A program made the translations under genes and the position numbers. Below, piece after piece: positions 56,853-64,000 of a DNA stretch of 64,000 bases. The notes under the pieces are model-generated. The model saw nothing but the letters and a program-made list of their open reading frames with translations. It did not search any database and was not told where the DNA came from. The stretch is from Flavobacterium muglaense (GTDB taxonomy: Bacteria > Bacteroidota > Bacteroidia > Flavobacteriales > Flavobacteriaceae). The stretch spans positions 62,001-126,000 of the forward strand of contig NZ_JACRUK010000004.1 of NCBI RefSeq assembly GCF_014305155.1, given 5' to 3'. The number at the start of each line of letters is the position of its first letter. The stretch's first letter is position 1.

Positions 56853-58303
56853 TAGACTTTTTAATCAAATCGACCCTTTCTTTAGCAGTGCTTTTGGCAC
56901 TATACCATCTTGTTTTAGAAAAAGAAAAAATACATCAATTCAATCGGTTTTACTTGCTGTTTTGTCTTGGTTTCTCTTTTGCCATTCCGTTCATCACTTT
57001 TGAAATCATTCAAGAGAGCAGCAATGAACTTATCAAAAAACCAGTAATCATAGCAGGACAAACGACGATGACTGTGGTACAAGACCAAGCCAACTATTGG
57101 ATAATTGCCTTATGGACTATTTACGGACTGGTTACAATGGTCTATGCATACCGTTTTGTTAGCAATGTTTCTAAACTTATTTGCAAACAAAAAAACAACA
57201 CTACAATTGCCTACAAAAACGCAAAACTGATTTTATTAAACGAAAAAATATTACCGCACACTTTTTTAAACTGCATATTCATCAACAAAGAAGCGTATCA
57301 TACTCGAAAAATTGAAGAAGAACTGTACACGCATGAACTCATTCATGTCAACCAAAAACACACCATAGACATTTTGTTAATCGAAACAATTAGAGTATTT
57401 TTTTGGTTCAACCCATTATTCTTATTCTACAAAAAAGCAATCCAACTCAATCACGAATTCCTAGCCGATGAGCAGGTTATAACCACATATAACGATATTC
57501 CTTTCTACCAGAATTTATTACTATCTGTAGCTAATGTGAACACGAATTATTACTTGGCCAGTAATTTGAATTACTCAATAACTAAAAAAAGATTTATTAT
57601 GATGACAAAAACCACCTCTAGAATTACAGCTACACTAAAAAAGATAGCCTTAATTCCTATACTTACCGCTATCTTCTTGCTATCCTGCGGTAAAAAAGTA
57701 GAGAAAGAAAAAATAGCACAAGAACCAACCGCACTAAAAACTCCTATTAATGGAATGGAAAAATATTTTGAAGATACAACCTTTAGAATTTTAGACGAAA
57801 AAGGAAATACAATTGCAAACAAAAAATTTAATGAGCTAACAACTGAAGAAAAAGACAATGTTCCACCTCCGCCACCTGCAACTGAAGACAAACAAAAAAT
57901 GGAGGGACAACCTAATGCATTAAATAACACTAAAGGCCCACAATTTGTAGACATAAACAATCACAAGAACACAATTGAAAAAGCGTACAAAGGAAAAGAA
58001 GCCTTAGACCTTCAACCTACTTTTCCAGGCGGAATGGAAGCATTTTACAAATATGTAGGTCGTAATTTCAAGATTTCAGAGCAAGCAGCTGCAGTGAAAC
58101 TAAAAGGCAAACTACTAGCCACTTTTATAGTAGAGAAAGACGGAAGCCTATCCAACATAAAAATAAATAAAGACCTTGGATACGGCATGGGAGACGAAGC
58201 AATTAGAGTCTTAAAACTTTCACCAAAATGGACCCCAGGTAAAGTAAACAACAAACTTGCAAGAGTAGAATACAGTTTACCCATAACAATCCAAACAGAG
58301 TAA
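56849..58303 (+). CDS. BlaR1-like M56 metallopeptidase fused to a TonB C-terminal domain
   Basis: A 484-residue membrane protein. N-terminal helices at about residues 5-22, 30-50 and 85-105 precede the M56 zinc site HELIHVNQKH (about 160-169, HExxH) with a nearby helix FWFNPLFLFYKKAIQLNHEFLADE (third ligand region). Another hydrophobic segment follows at about 268-285 (IALIPILTAIFLLSCG). A linker with Pro-rich PPPPPATED leads to a TonB-type C-terminal domain (KLKGKLLATFIVEKDGSLSN; VLKLSPKWTPGKVNNK, about 385-484). The protease half should cleave the BlaI partner. The TonB half suggests contact with the outer membrane. No beta-lactam sensor domain is seen. Confidence 0.9.
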   Translation: MIDFLIKSTLSLAVLLALYHLVLEKEKIHQFNRFYLLFCLGFSFAIPFITFEIIQESSNELIKKPVIIAGQTTMTVVQDQANYWIIALWTIYGLVTMVYAYRFVSNVSKLICKQKNNTTIAYKNAKLILLNEKILPHTFLNCIFINKEAYHTRKIEEELYTHELIHVNQKHTIDILLIETIRVFFWFNPLFLFYKKAIQLNHEFLADEQVITTYNDIPFYQNLLLSVANVNTNYYLASNLNYSITKKRFIMMTKTTSRITATLKKIALIPILTAIFLLSCGKKVEKEKIAQEPTALKTPINGMEKYFEDTTFRILDEKGNTIANKKFNELTTEEKDNVPPPPPATEDKQKMEGQPNALNNTKGPQFVDINNHKNTIEKAYKGKEALDLQPTFPGGMEAFYKYVGRNFKISEQAAAVKLKGKLLATFIVEKDGSLSNIKINKDLGYGMGDEAIRVLKLSPKWTPGKVNNKLARVEYSLPITIQTE

Positions 58304-58313
58304 TACTCAAAAA

Positions 58314-58345
58314 CAACAAATCCGCTTGACTACAAGCGGATTTGT
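58314..58345. terminator. Bidirectional terminator between convergent genes
   Basis: A 14-bp perfect stem (AACAAATCCGCTTG at 58314-58327 with CAAGCGGATTTGTT at 58332-58345) and a 4-base loop, between the BlaR1-TonB gene and the leftward dehydrogenase-family gene. Confidence 0.85.
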
Positions 58346-58371
58346 TTAACTAAATTCTAAAAAACTATTAA

Positions 58372-59739
58372 CTAAAAAACCGCATCTGGCTTATACCCAA
58401 AATACGACATGGTTTGTTCTTTAAAAACAACCCCATATTCTTCTAATTCTTTCAATATCGGTAAATACACTTCCTTACTAATAGGCAATTGCACCCCTGG
58501 AGTAGTGATTTTTCCGTTTAGTATTTGCAAAGTAGCCATAGCCACCGGTAATCCCACGGTTTTAGACATAGCAGTATAGGTTTGATCATCTCCAATACAA
58601 ACCATTTTAGAGTCTATTTGTTGCTTCACACCATTCAACTCATAACCAAATTTATGATACATCACGATCATATCTTTATCATGCGGCTGCAAAGTCCATT
58701 TATCGCTTAATATTTTTTCTAAAATCTGCGCTGGTGTTGCATTTTTAAGTCCGACAATTTTCTTATCATTGAACAAATCCAATTCCAATAATTTATCCCA
58801 CATGATATCATCTTGGTCAATTTTCAAGATTAATCTTGTTTTAATCTCTACAGAATCCGTTGGGTGATACGGTAAAAAGGAATTAACAAATTTACGGTAA
58901 CTCATAGTCTCGGAATTTTCCATCACATAACTATCGTCCGTCATTCCTAATTGCACAAACATATTCCATGCTTTAGAAAAACCAACTTTTCTAATCGTAC
59001 CTCTATATAAAGTAAGCACATCGTCTAGACCATAAACTGACCGATACTTTAAAGAATCCCTATTCGAATACGCTTCAAAACGTCCGTAATCCTCCACCTC
59101 CAAAAACTCAGTACGACGAAACAAATTGCAATACGGAATGTATTTGTAAGCACCTTCTTGAATAAACTTAGCGGCACCACCTTGCCCTGCCAATACCACA
59201 TTCCGAGGTGCCCAAGTAAACTTATAATTCCATAGATTCGTATCCGATTCTGGTGCTACAAGGCCACCACAAAAAGATTCAAACAACAGCATTTTACCAC
59301 CACGATCTTTAACTTCGTCAATTACCTTCATGGCACTCATATGATCCACACCAGGGTCAAGACCAATTTCGTTCATAAAGATCAAATTATTTTCTTTGGC
59401 CGCAGCATCCAATTCTTGCATTGCATCGCTAATATAGGAAGCTGTTACCAAGCTCTTTTTACATACAACACAATCTCTAGCAACCTCTATATGCAAATGC
59501 GCAGGCAACATCGAGATCACAATATCTGATTTTTCAATCGCTTCTTTTCTTTGTTTCGCATCAAAAACATCCAACGCGATTGCAGTAGCGTTTGGATGAT
59601 TGTTCGTCTTTTTTTCGGCTAATGCCAAAGACAAATCGGCAATTACAAGATGCAACTGCTCTTTTACAGATTTATTCAAAAGATACTGTATTAATGAAGA
59701 TGCTGATCTTCCCGCCCCGATAATTAAAATTTGCCTCAT
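58372..59739 (-). CDS. Saccharopine dehydrogenase-family protein
   Basis: A 455-residue NAD(P)-dependent oxidoreductase. The Rossmann fold is ILIIGAGRSASSLIQYLLNK (residues 3-22), followed by family regions VISMLPAHLHIEVARDCVVC and FMNEIGLDPGVDHMSAMKVI. The substrate domain has SFCGGLVAPESDTNLWNYKF. It resembles saccharopine reductase (Lys9-like) proteins of lysine metabolism. The start is set at ATG 59739, just after a Bacteroidota -7 box; the frame stays open upstream to 59856, but those residues look non-coding (Cys/Leu/Phe-rich). Confidence 0.87.
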   Translation of the reverse strand: MRQILIIGAGRSASSLIQYLLNKSVKEQLHLVIADLSLALAEKKTNNHPNATAIALDVFDAKQRKEAIEKSDIVISMLPAHLHIEVARDCVVCKKSLVTASYISDAMQELDAAAKENNLIFMNEIGLDPGVDHMSAMKVIDEVKDRGGKMLLFESFCGGLVAPESDTNLWNYKFTWAPRNVVLAGQGGAAKFIQEGAYKYIPYCNLFRRTEFLEVEDYGRFEAYSNRDSLKYRSVYGLDDVLTLYRGTIRKVGFSKAWNMFVQLGMTDDSYVMENSETMSYRKFVNSFLPYHPTDSVEIKTRLILKIDQDDIMWDKLLELDLFNDKKIVGLKNATPAQILEKILSDKWTLQPHDKDMIVMYHKFGYELNGVKQQIDSKMVCIGDDQTYTAMSKTVGLPVAMATLQILNGKITTPGVQLPISKEVYLPILKELEEYGVVFKEQTMSYFGYKPDAVF

Positions 59740-59757
59740 AATTACATAAATATAACA

Positions 59758-59788
59758 CAAACATACAAAATTGTTGTATTCATAACAA
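59758..59788 (-). promoter_or_regulatory. Bacteroidota promoter TTG-N20-TATGTTTG for the dehydrogenase-family gene
   Basis: Minus strand: TATGTTTG at 59765-59758, with TTG about 20 bases upstream. Transcription would begin near 59751, 12 bases before ATG 59739, which supports the shorter start. Confidence 0.6.
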
Positions 59789-59920
59789 CTACTTCTCGTT
59801 AAAAGAAAAATTAAAAGACAAGCGCGAAAACTAAAAATCAAAATGTTACAAAACAATCCCCCAAAAACCTTTTAGATTGTACAATTATGGAATACTTTTA
59901 CGGTAAAAAAGGCGATAAAA

Positions 59921-60307
59921 ATGACTAAAAAAATAATTTCAACCGGAGCCATTTTTGGCGTATTAGCGATAATTTTAGGTGCATTTGGAGCACATGCCCT
60001 AAAAAAAGTACTAACACCTGAGCATCTAGTTACATTTGAGACTGGGGTACGCTATCAAATGTACCACGCGCTGTTTTTAATCCTAATTGGTACTCTAACC
60101 GACCTAGACGAAAAGACGAAAAAAAAGATCTACTATTTAATCCTTTCTGGAGTGTTGTTATTTTCAGGGTCCATCTATTTATTGGCAACAAATGACCTTA
60201 CTCCATTTGATTTTAGAACGATTGGATTCATAACTCCCATTGGAGGATTCTTATTAATACTGGGCTGGGCCGTGTTTTTATTAAATATATTGAAGAAAAA
60301 ATCATAA
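59921..60307 (+). CDS. DUF423 family membrane protein
   Basis: A 128-residue protein with four hydrophobic helices, about residues 5-25, 45-63, 71-90 and 97-122. The family motif GAFGAHALKKVLTPEHLVTF (residues about 21-40) and YQMYHALFLILIG are clear (YgdD-like). Function of the family is unknown. The upstream sequence has a near-consensus box TACTTTTA. It is a single-gene unit between the divergent dehydrogenase-family gene and pckA. Confidence 0.9.
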   Translation: MTKKIISTGAIFGVLAIILGAFGAHALKKVLTPEHLVTFETGVRYQMYHALFLILIGTLTDLDEKTKKKIYYLILSGVLLFSGSIYLLATNDLTPFDFRTIGFITPIGGFLLILGWAVFLLNILKKKS

Positions 60308-60344
60308 ATTTTAGATAATCAAATACTATCTAAAATATTAGTTC

Positions 60345-60352
60345 TACTTTTG
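60345..60352 (+). promoter_or_regulatory. Bacteroidota -7 box TACTTTTG for pckA
   Basis: TACTTTTG matches TAnnTTTG, 35 bases before the pckA start at 60388. Confidence 0.55.
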
Positions 60353-60387
60353 TAAGGTATAAACTAAACTACTCAATACAGAAAATT

Positions 60388-61989
60388 ATGAATAATAACA
60401 CACCGTTTACGAAATCGATTTCGCTAACTAACTTAGGAATCGAAAACGCAAAGATTCATTATCAATTATCAGCCAGCACATTACACGAAATGACACTGGC
60501 GTTAGGACAAGGAATTGAGAACTCGACTGGAGCTCTAGCCATCAACACAGGAACCTTTACAGGGCGTTCACCTGAAGACCGATTTATTGTAAAAGATAGC
60601 GTAACAGAAAACGAAGTATGGTGGGGAAAAGTCAATATCCCATTCGAACCAGCTAAATTTGATGCTTTATATAAAAAAGTAACGGCTTATTTATCTAACA
60701 AAGAAATCTTTGCAAGGGATTCTTATGTATGTGCCGATCCAAACTACCGTTTGAATGTACGTGTGGTTACAGAAACTCCTTGGGCAAACTTGTTTTGCTA
60801 CAATATGTTTTTACGACCTGAAGAAAGCGAACTAGAAAACTTTACTCCTGAATGGACCGTAATCTGTGTTCCTAGCTTCATGGCCGATCCCGCAGTGGAC
60901 GGAACTCGCCAAGCTAATTTTGCTATTCTAAACTTTTCTAAAAAAGTAGCTCTTATAGGAGGAACAGGTTATACAGGAGAAATGAAAAAAGGAATTTTCT
61001 CGGCCTTAAACTTTATCTTACCCGTTGACAAAAACACTTTGCCGATGCACTGTAGTGCTAATGTAGGTGACAATGGAGATACTGCCATTTTCTTTGGTTT
61101 ATCTGGTACTGGAAAAACCACTTTATCTGCTGATCCAAAAAGAAAACTAATAGGTGACGATGAGCACGGTTGGACAAGTGAAAACACTGTTTTTAACTTT
61201 GAAGGCGGATGCTACGCGAAAGTAGTTAACCTATCAGAAGAAAACGAACCAGACATTTTTAGAGCAGTACGCAAAGGTGCCATCTTAGAAAATGTAGTTT
61301 TCAAAAAAGGGACAAATGAAGTAGATTACGAAGATGTTTCTATCACTCCCAATACAAGAGTAAGCTACCCAATTGAACATATTGATAACATTCAACCAGG
61401 ATCAATAGGTAAAAACCCTAAAAATATCTTTTTCTTAACAGCCGATTCTTTTGGAATCTTACCTCCTATCTCAAGGTTAACACCAGGACAAGCAGCTTAC
61501 CACTTTATCTCAGGATATACTGCTAAGGTTGCCGGTACAGAAGCGGGAGTTACAGAACCACAACCTAATTTTTCAGCTTGTTTTGGAGCGCCATTTATGC
61601 CGTTACACCCAACAAGATATGCCGAAATGTTGAGCAAAAAAATCCAAGAAGCCGATGTAAAAGTATGGCTAATTAATACCGGATGGACGGGCGGAGCATA
61701 CGGAACAGGTAGTCGTATGAAATTAAAATACACACGCGAAATGATTACTGCCGCATTAAACGGACAGTTAGACGCGGTACATTATAAAAACCACGTGGTT
61801 TTTGGGATTGCTATACCGCAATCATGCCCTAATGTACCAAGCGAAATATTAAACCCAAGAAACACTTGGGATGACAAAGAATTATACGACAAAAAGGCAA
61901 TTGAATTAGGTCAAAAATTCAACGCTAATTTTGCCAAATTTGAAGAATTTGCTAATGATGAAATCATGGCAGGCGCACCAAACGCATAA
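60388..61989 (+). CDS. pckA: Phosphoenolpyruvate carboxykinase (ATP)
   Basis: A 533-residue cytosolic enzyme converting oxaloacetate and ATP to phosphoenolpyruvate, CO2 and ADP, the entry step of gluconeogenesis. Landmarks are NTGTFTGRSPEDRFIVKD (about residues 52-69), LPMHCSANVGDNGDTAIFFG, the kinase-1a P-loop GLSGTGKTTLSADPKRK (about 237-253), kinase-2 motif GDDEHGW, and the adenine-binding region NTGWTGGAYGTGSRMKL. Length matches ATP-type enzymes (about 530-540). It would support growth on acetate or other carboxylates, as handled by the genes at the left end of the window. Confidence 0.95.
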   Translation: MNNNTPFTKSISLTNLGIENAKIHYQLSASTLHEMTLALGQGIENSTGALAINTGTFTGRSPEDRFIVKDSVTENEVWWGKVNIPFEPAKFDALYKKVTAYLSNKEIFARDSYVCADPNYRLNVRVVTETPWANLFCYNMFLRPEESELENFTPEWTVICVPSFMADPAVDGTRQANFAILNFSKKVALIGGTGYTGEMKKGIFSALNFILPVDKNTLPMHCSANVGDNGDTAIFFGLSGTGKTTLSADPKRKLIGDDEHGWTSENTVFNFEGGCYAKVVNLSEENEPDIFRAVRKGAILENVVFKKGTNEVDYEDVSITPNTRVSYPIEHIDNIQPGSIGKNPKNIFFLTADSFGILPPISRLTPGQAAYHFISGYTAKVAGTEAGVTEPQPNFSACFGAPFMPLHPTRYAEMLSKKIQEADVKVWLINTGWTGGAYGTGSRMKLKYTREMITAALNGQLDAVHYKNHVVFGIAIPQSCPNVPSEILNPRNTWDDKELYDKKAIELGQKFNANFAKFEEFANDEIMAGAPNA

Positions 61990-62014
61990 GTTAATTTTTA
62001 ATTCGATTTTTCTT

Positions 62015-62051
62015 AAAGAGCTATTCATTTGAATAGCTCTTTTTTTTTTTT
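62015..62051 (+). terminator. Strong terminator after pckA
   Basis: A 12-bp perfect stem AAAGAGCTATTC/GAATAGCTCTTT with a 4-base loop is followed by a long T run. It lies inside the open frame upstream of the DUF4407 gene, so it excludes a start there. Confidence 0.9.
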
Positions 62052-62120
62052 CAATAACGACCTTAGTTTCTCTAAACAAAAACAAATCAGATATTTATAT
62101 ATTCGTATTATTTTTGGCCT

Positions 62121-62128
62121 TACTTTTG
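62121..62128 (+). promoter_or_regulatory. Bacteroidota -7 box TACTTTTG for the DUF4407 gene
   Basis: TACTTTTG, 33 bases before ATG 62161. It excludes the longer in-frame start at 62029. Confidence 0.58.
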
Positions 62129-62160
62129 CATTCATCAATCAATCAAATCATTCAATCATG

Positions 62161-63258
62161 TTAAAACATTTTTTTATTGTTTGCTCTGGAGCAGACAAAG
62201 ACATCCTGGAAGGATGCTCAGAGGGAGAACAAACCAAGTACGTAGGTATTGGCGCCACTGTTTTCTTTACAGCAGTAATGGCGTTTATTGCCAGTGCTTA
62301 TGCCCTATTTACGGTTTTTGACAATGTATATCCCGCCTTATTATTTGGTTTGGTTTGGAGTTTACTCATCTTCAATCTCGATCGATTTATAGTTTCTACT
62401 ATTCGAAAAAGAGAACGATTTGGCCGTGAATTTCTACAAGCCACACCTAGAATATTACTTGCTGTAATCATTGCCATTGTGATTTCGAAACCCCTAGAAA
62501 TAAAAATTTTTGAAAAAGAAATCAATACCGTTTTACTGAAAGAGAAAAACGCAATGGCCTTGCAAAACAAAAAGGAAGTTGCTACTTATTTTAAATCAGA
62601 TTTAGATAAAAACAAAACCGAAATTGACGGACTAAAGCTAGAAATTAGTAAAAAAGAAAAAGAAGTAAATGCTTATTACGATACTTACATTGCAGAAGCC
62701 GAAGGAACTGCAGGTACTAAAAAACTAGGAAAAGGACCTGTTTTTAAAGAAAAGATTGCCAAGCATGATCTTGCCAAAAAAGAATTCGACAGCTTGCAAA
62801 AAAAGAATCTTGCCAAAATTGCCACCTTAGACAAAGAAGCAACGACACTTCAAACAGATTTAGATAAAAAGGTCAGCGAGACCCAACCTATTATCGATGG
62901 CTTTGATGGTTTAATGGCTCGTATTAATGCTTTAGATAAATTACCTTGGCTGCCCTCGTTCTTTATTATGCTGCTTTTTCTTGCTATTGAAACTTCGCCT
63001 ATAATAGCCAAATTACTTTCGCCAAAAGGAGAATATGATTTCAAGCTTGAAGACCTAGAAACAGCCTTAAAAGCAACAATAGAACAGGATAAGTACCAGC
63101 GTGACTTATTAGTAAAAACATCAGCCGCTATGCATGACAAAGTTTATGATGATATTGCTCAAGACAAAAAATTATACGAGTTGCAACGAAAAAACGCTAC
63201 TGATTTACTAGAGTTACAGTCCCATAATTTTATAGCAAAACAAAAGCGCACTTTATAA
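62161..63258 (+). CDS. DUF4407 family membrane protein
   Basis: A 365-residue protein. The N-terminal motif FIVCSGADKDILEGCSEGEQ leads to three hydrophobic helices, about residues 30-53, 58-78 and 98-118. A long coiled coil runs from about 120 to 245. A fourth helix follows at about 265-282 (LPSFFIMLLFLAIETSPIIA), then a charged coiled-coil tail. This is the DUF4407 layout; biochemical function is unknown. The start is set by the promoter box at 62121 and the terminator at 62015. It is a single-gene unit. Confidence 0.88.
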   Translation, partial: LKHFFIVCSGADKDILEGCSEGEQTKYVGIGATVFFTAVMAFIASAYALFTVFDNVYPALLFGLVWSLLIFNLDRFIVSTIRKRERFGREFLQATPRILLAVIIAIVISKPLEIKIFEKEINTVLLKEKNAMALQNKKEVATYFKSDLDKNKTEIDGLKLEISKKEKEVNAYYDTYIAEAEGTAGTKKLGKGPVFKEKIAKHDLAKKEFDSLQKKNLAKIATLDKEATTLQTDLDKKVSETQPIIDGFDGLMARINALDKLPWLPSFFIMLLFLAIETSPIIAKLLSPKGEYDFKLEDLETALKATIEQDKYQRDLLVKTSAAMHDKVYDDIAQDKKLYELQRKNATDLLELQSHNFIAKQKRTL

Positions 63259-63265
63259 CAAAACA

Positions 63266-63302
63266 AAACCCGACAATATAACAATTGTCGGGTTTCTTTT
63301 TT
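63266..63302. terminator. Terminator between convergent DUF4407 and PH-domain genes
   Basis: A 12-bp perfect stem AAACCCGACAAT/ATTGTCGGGTTT with a 6-base loop, then CTTTTTT. Confidence 0.85.
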
Positions 63303-63338
63303 ATACTTCATACCTCAGGAATACGTCAAGGCTATTAG

Positions 63339-64000
63339 CTACATATGGCTTAAAATTTCTTTTTTGTAATTATCATACTCTCCTTGCAAGATCAAACCAT
63401 TGTCTAGTAATTTCTTGTAATTCTGTAGCTTTTCAAACAACTCATCTTGTGACAATTCACTTAAAGATTTCTCTTTTGACCCTTCATTAAAATTTTGGTT
63501 GTGTGTGTTGTATTCGGGTTGAGCAACAGGAATGATTTCGGCATAATTAACTACCTCTTCCGTTTCCACTTCTTCTACTTCCTCAACTTCTACTTCTTCT
63601 TCTTGAATCAATTCGATTTTCGGTTCTTCAACAGAAGCAGTTTCTACTTGGCTACCTGATTTTAAAAAATCCATTTGTTCTTTCGAAAAAGTATACAATT
63701 TTCTTGCTTGTGTTTTTGGAATATAATCGATCGAGATGGTTAACTCACTCTTAGTCGAGAATGAAAATTCAGAACCTAATATATTTTCTTTTACAAAAGC
63801 AGCAGCAACGTCTTCCCAATCATAATCAACAAAATCCATAGATAATCCTAAATTTTTAGGCTTACATAATATGATTCGTTTATTAGTCAAAACTATACTA
63901 TCTGGGAACACGGTAATAGCAGGCTTTTTTTGAACCCCTATGTAGCCTACTTCCTCATTTTTCATTAATAAATCTTGCAATTTAGCAGTGATTTTTTCAA
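63339..64000 (-). CDS. PH-domain protein with SHOCT-like C-terminus, 5' end outside window
   Basis: The reading frame stays open to the right edge (residues EKITAKLQDLLMKNEEVGYI precede the first plausible internal Met), so the true start lies beyond 64000. The N-terminal region is a bacterial PH-like (YdbT/YokE type) domain: FPDSIVLTNKRIILCKPKNL, DFVDYDWEDVAAAFV. A Glu/Val-rich linker (EEVEVEEVEEVETEEV) separates it from a C-terminal SHOCT-like helix pair, LSELSQDELFEKLQNYKKLL and LILQGEYDNYKKEIL. Cytosolic or membrane-associated; function unknown. Confidence 0.78.
   Translation of the reverse strand, partial: EKITAKLQDLLMKNEEVGYIGVQKKPAITVFPDSIVLTNKRIILCKPKNLGLSMDFVDYDWEDVAAAFVKENILGSEFSFSTKSELTISIDYIPKTQARKLYTFSKEQMDFLKSGSQVETASVEEPKIELIQEEEVEVEEVEEVETEEVVNYAEIIPVAQPEYNTHNQNFNEGSKEKSLSELSQDELFEKLQNYKKLLDNGLILQGEYDNYKKEILSHM

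Noticed and set aside
57571..57960. 129-codon antisense open frame within the BlaR1-TonB gene
   Set aside because: A shadow of the Pro- and Lys-rich linker region; its Ser/Phe-rich composition follows from the opposite strand.
59740..59856. 39-codon N-terminal extension of the saccharopine dehydrogenase-family gene
   Set aside because: It overlaps the promoter box, and the Rossmann fold begins directly at Met 59739.
62029..62160. 44-codon N-terminal extension of the DUF4407 gene
   Set aside because: It starts inside the pckA terminator stem and contains the gene's own -7 box.
1..64000. CRISPR array, prophage, transposase, rRNA operon
   Set aside because: No evenly spaced repeats, phage structural or integrase genes, transposase motifs or rRNA sequence were found on reading both strands.

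Overview
The window looks like chromosomal DNA of a Flavobacterium-like member of the Bacteroidota. The evidence is the low GC content, a SusC/SusD polysaccharide-utilisation locus, a type IX secretion (T9SS) sorting tail on a secreted amylase, several promoters with the Bacteroidota -7 box TAnnTTTG, a LytTR two-component pair, a BlaI/BlaR1 pair and a bacterial mevalonate pathway. I see no phage, insertion sequence, rRNA or CRISPR array. One tRNA is present, a tRNA-Leu with anticodon UAG. The left edge cuts an outer-membrane barrel protein and the right edge cuts the start of a PH-domain protein.

Layout. 1-9.7 kb: a short-chain carboxylate module. It holds an MFS symporter, two small membrane proteins, an SLC5 symporter/histidine kinase fusion, a stand-alone receiver, and propionyl-CoA and acetyl-CoA synthetases. 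9.8-28 kb: a starch/maltodextrin locus. A leftward arm encodes the SusC and SusD homologues, a SusE-like starch-binding lipoprotein and a T9SS-exported GH13 amylase. A rightward arm encodes a LacI regulator, a sugar transporter, beta-phosphoglucomutase, a GH65 disaccharide phosphorylase and two more GH13 enzymes. Together they would bind, cut, import and phosphorolyse maltodextrins. 28-30 kb: two housekeeping enzymes (GDPD and a flavoprotein).

30-36.4 kb: an envelope gene island headed by an ECF sigma factor. Three copies of one promoter (TGTGAC, exactly 16 bases, TGTCTTAA or TGTCTAAA) lie upstream of the sigma gene, an OmpA-domain gene and a coiled-coil lipoprotein operon. This suggests an autoregulated sigma factor with its regulon next to it. 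The regulon would include an MscS-like channel, coiled-coil envelope proteins and a double-barrel outer-membrane protein. One gene in it has an apparent one-base frameshift in a run of nine A. This island is the best candidate for an undescribed system.

36.6-43.1 kb: a tandem pair of carboxypeptidase-regulatory-like proteins, TspO, a LytS/LytTR-type sensor-regulator pair and a divergent TonB-dependent-receptor-like barrel. 43.2-47 kb: the isoprenoid block (diphosphomevalonate decarboxylase, mevalonate kinase, UbiA prenyltransferase), with a toxin-antitoxin pair lodged between the first two genes. 47-55.7 kb: a pseudouridine synthase, an NTF2-like protein, a DUF885 lipoprotein, a GH3 glucosidase, a chromate-type transporter, tRNA-Leu and an M20 dipeptidase. 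55.7-58.3 kb: a repeat-bearing intergenic region, then a lipoprotein, a BlaI repressor and a BlaR1-TonB hybrid. A near-ideal BlaI operator covers the promoter. 58.4-64 kb: a saccharopine dehydrogenase-family protein, DUF423, PEP carboxykinase, DUF4407 and the cut PH/SHOCT-like protein.

All assignments come from reading the sequence and from recall of protein families. No database search was run.
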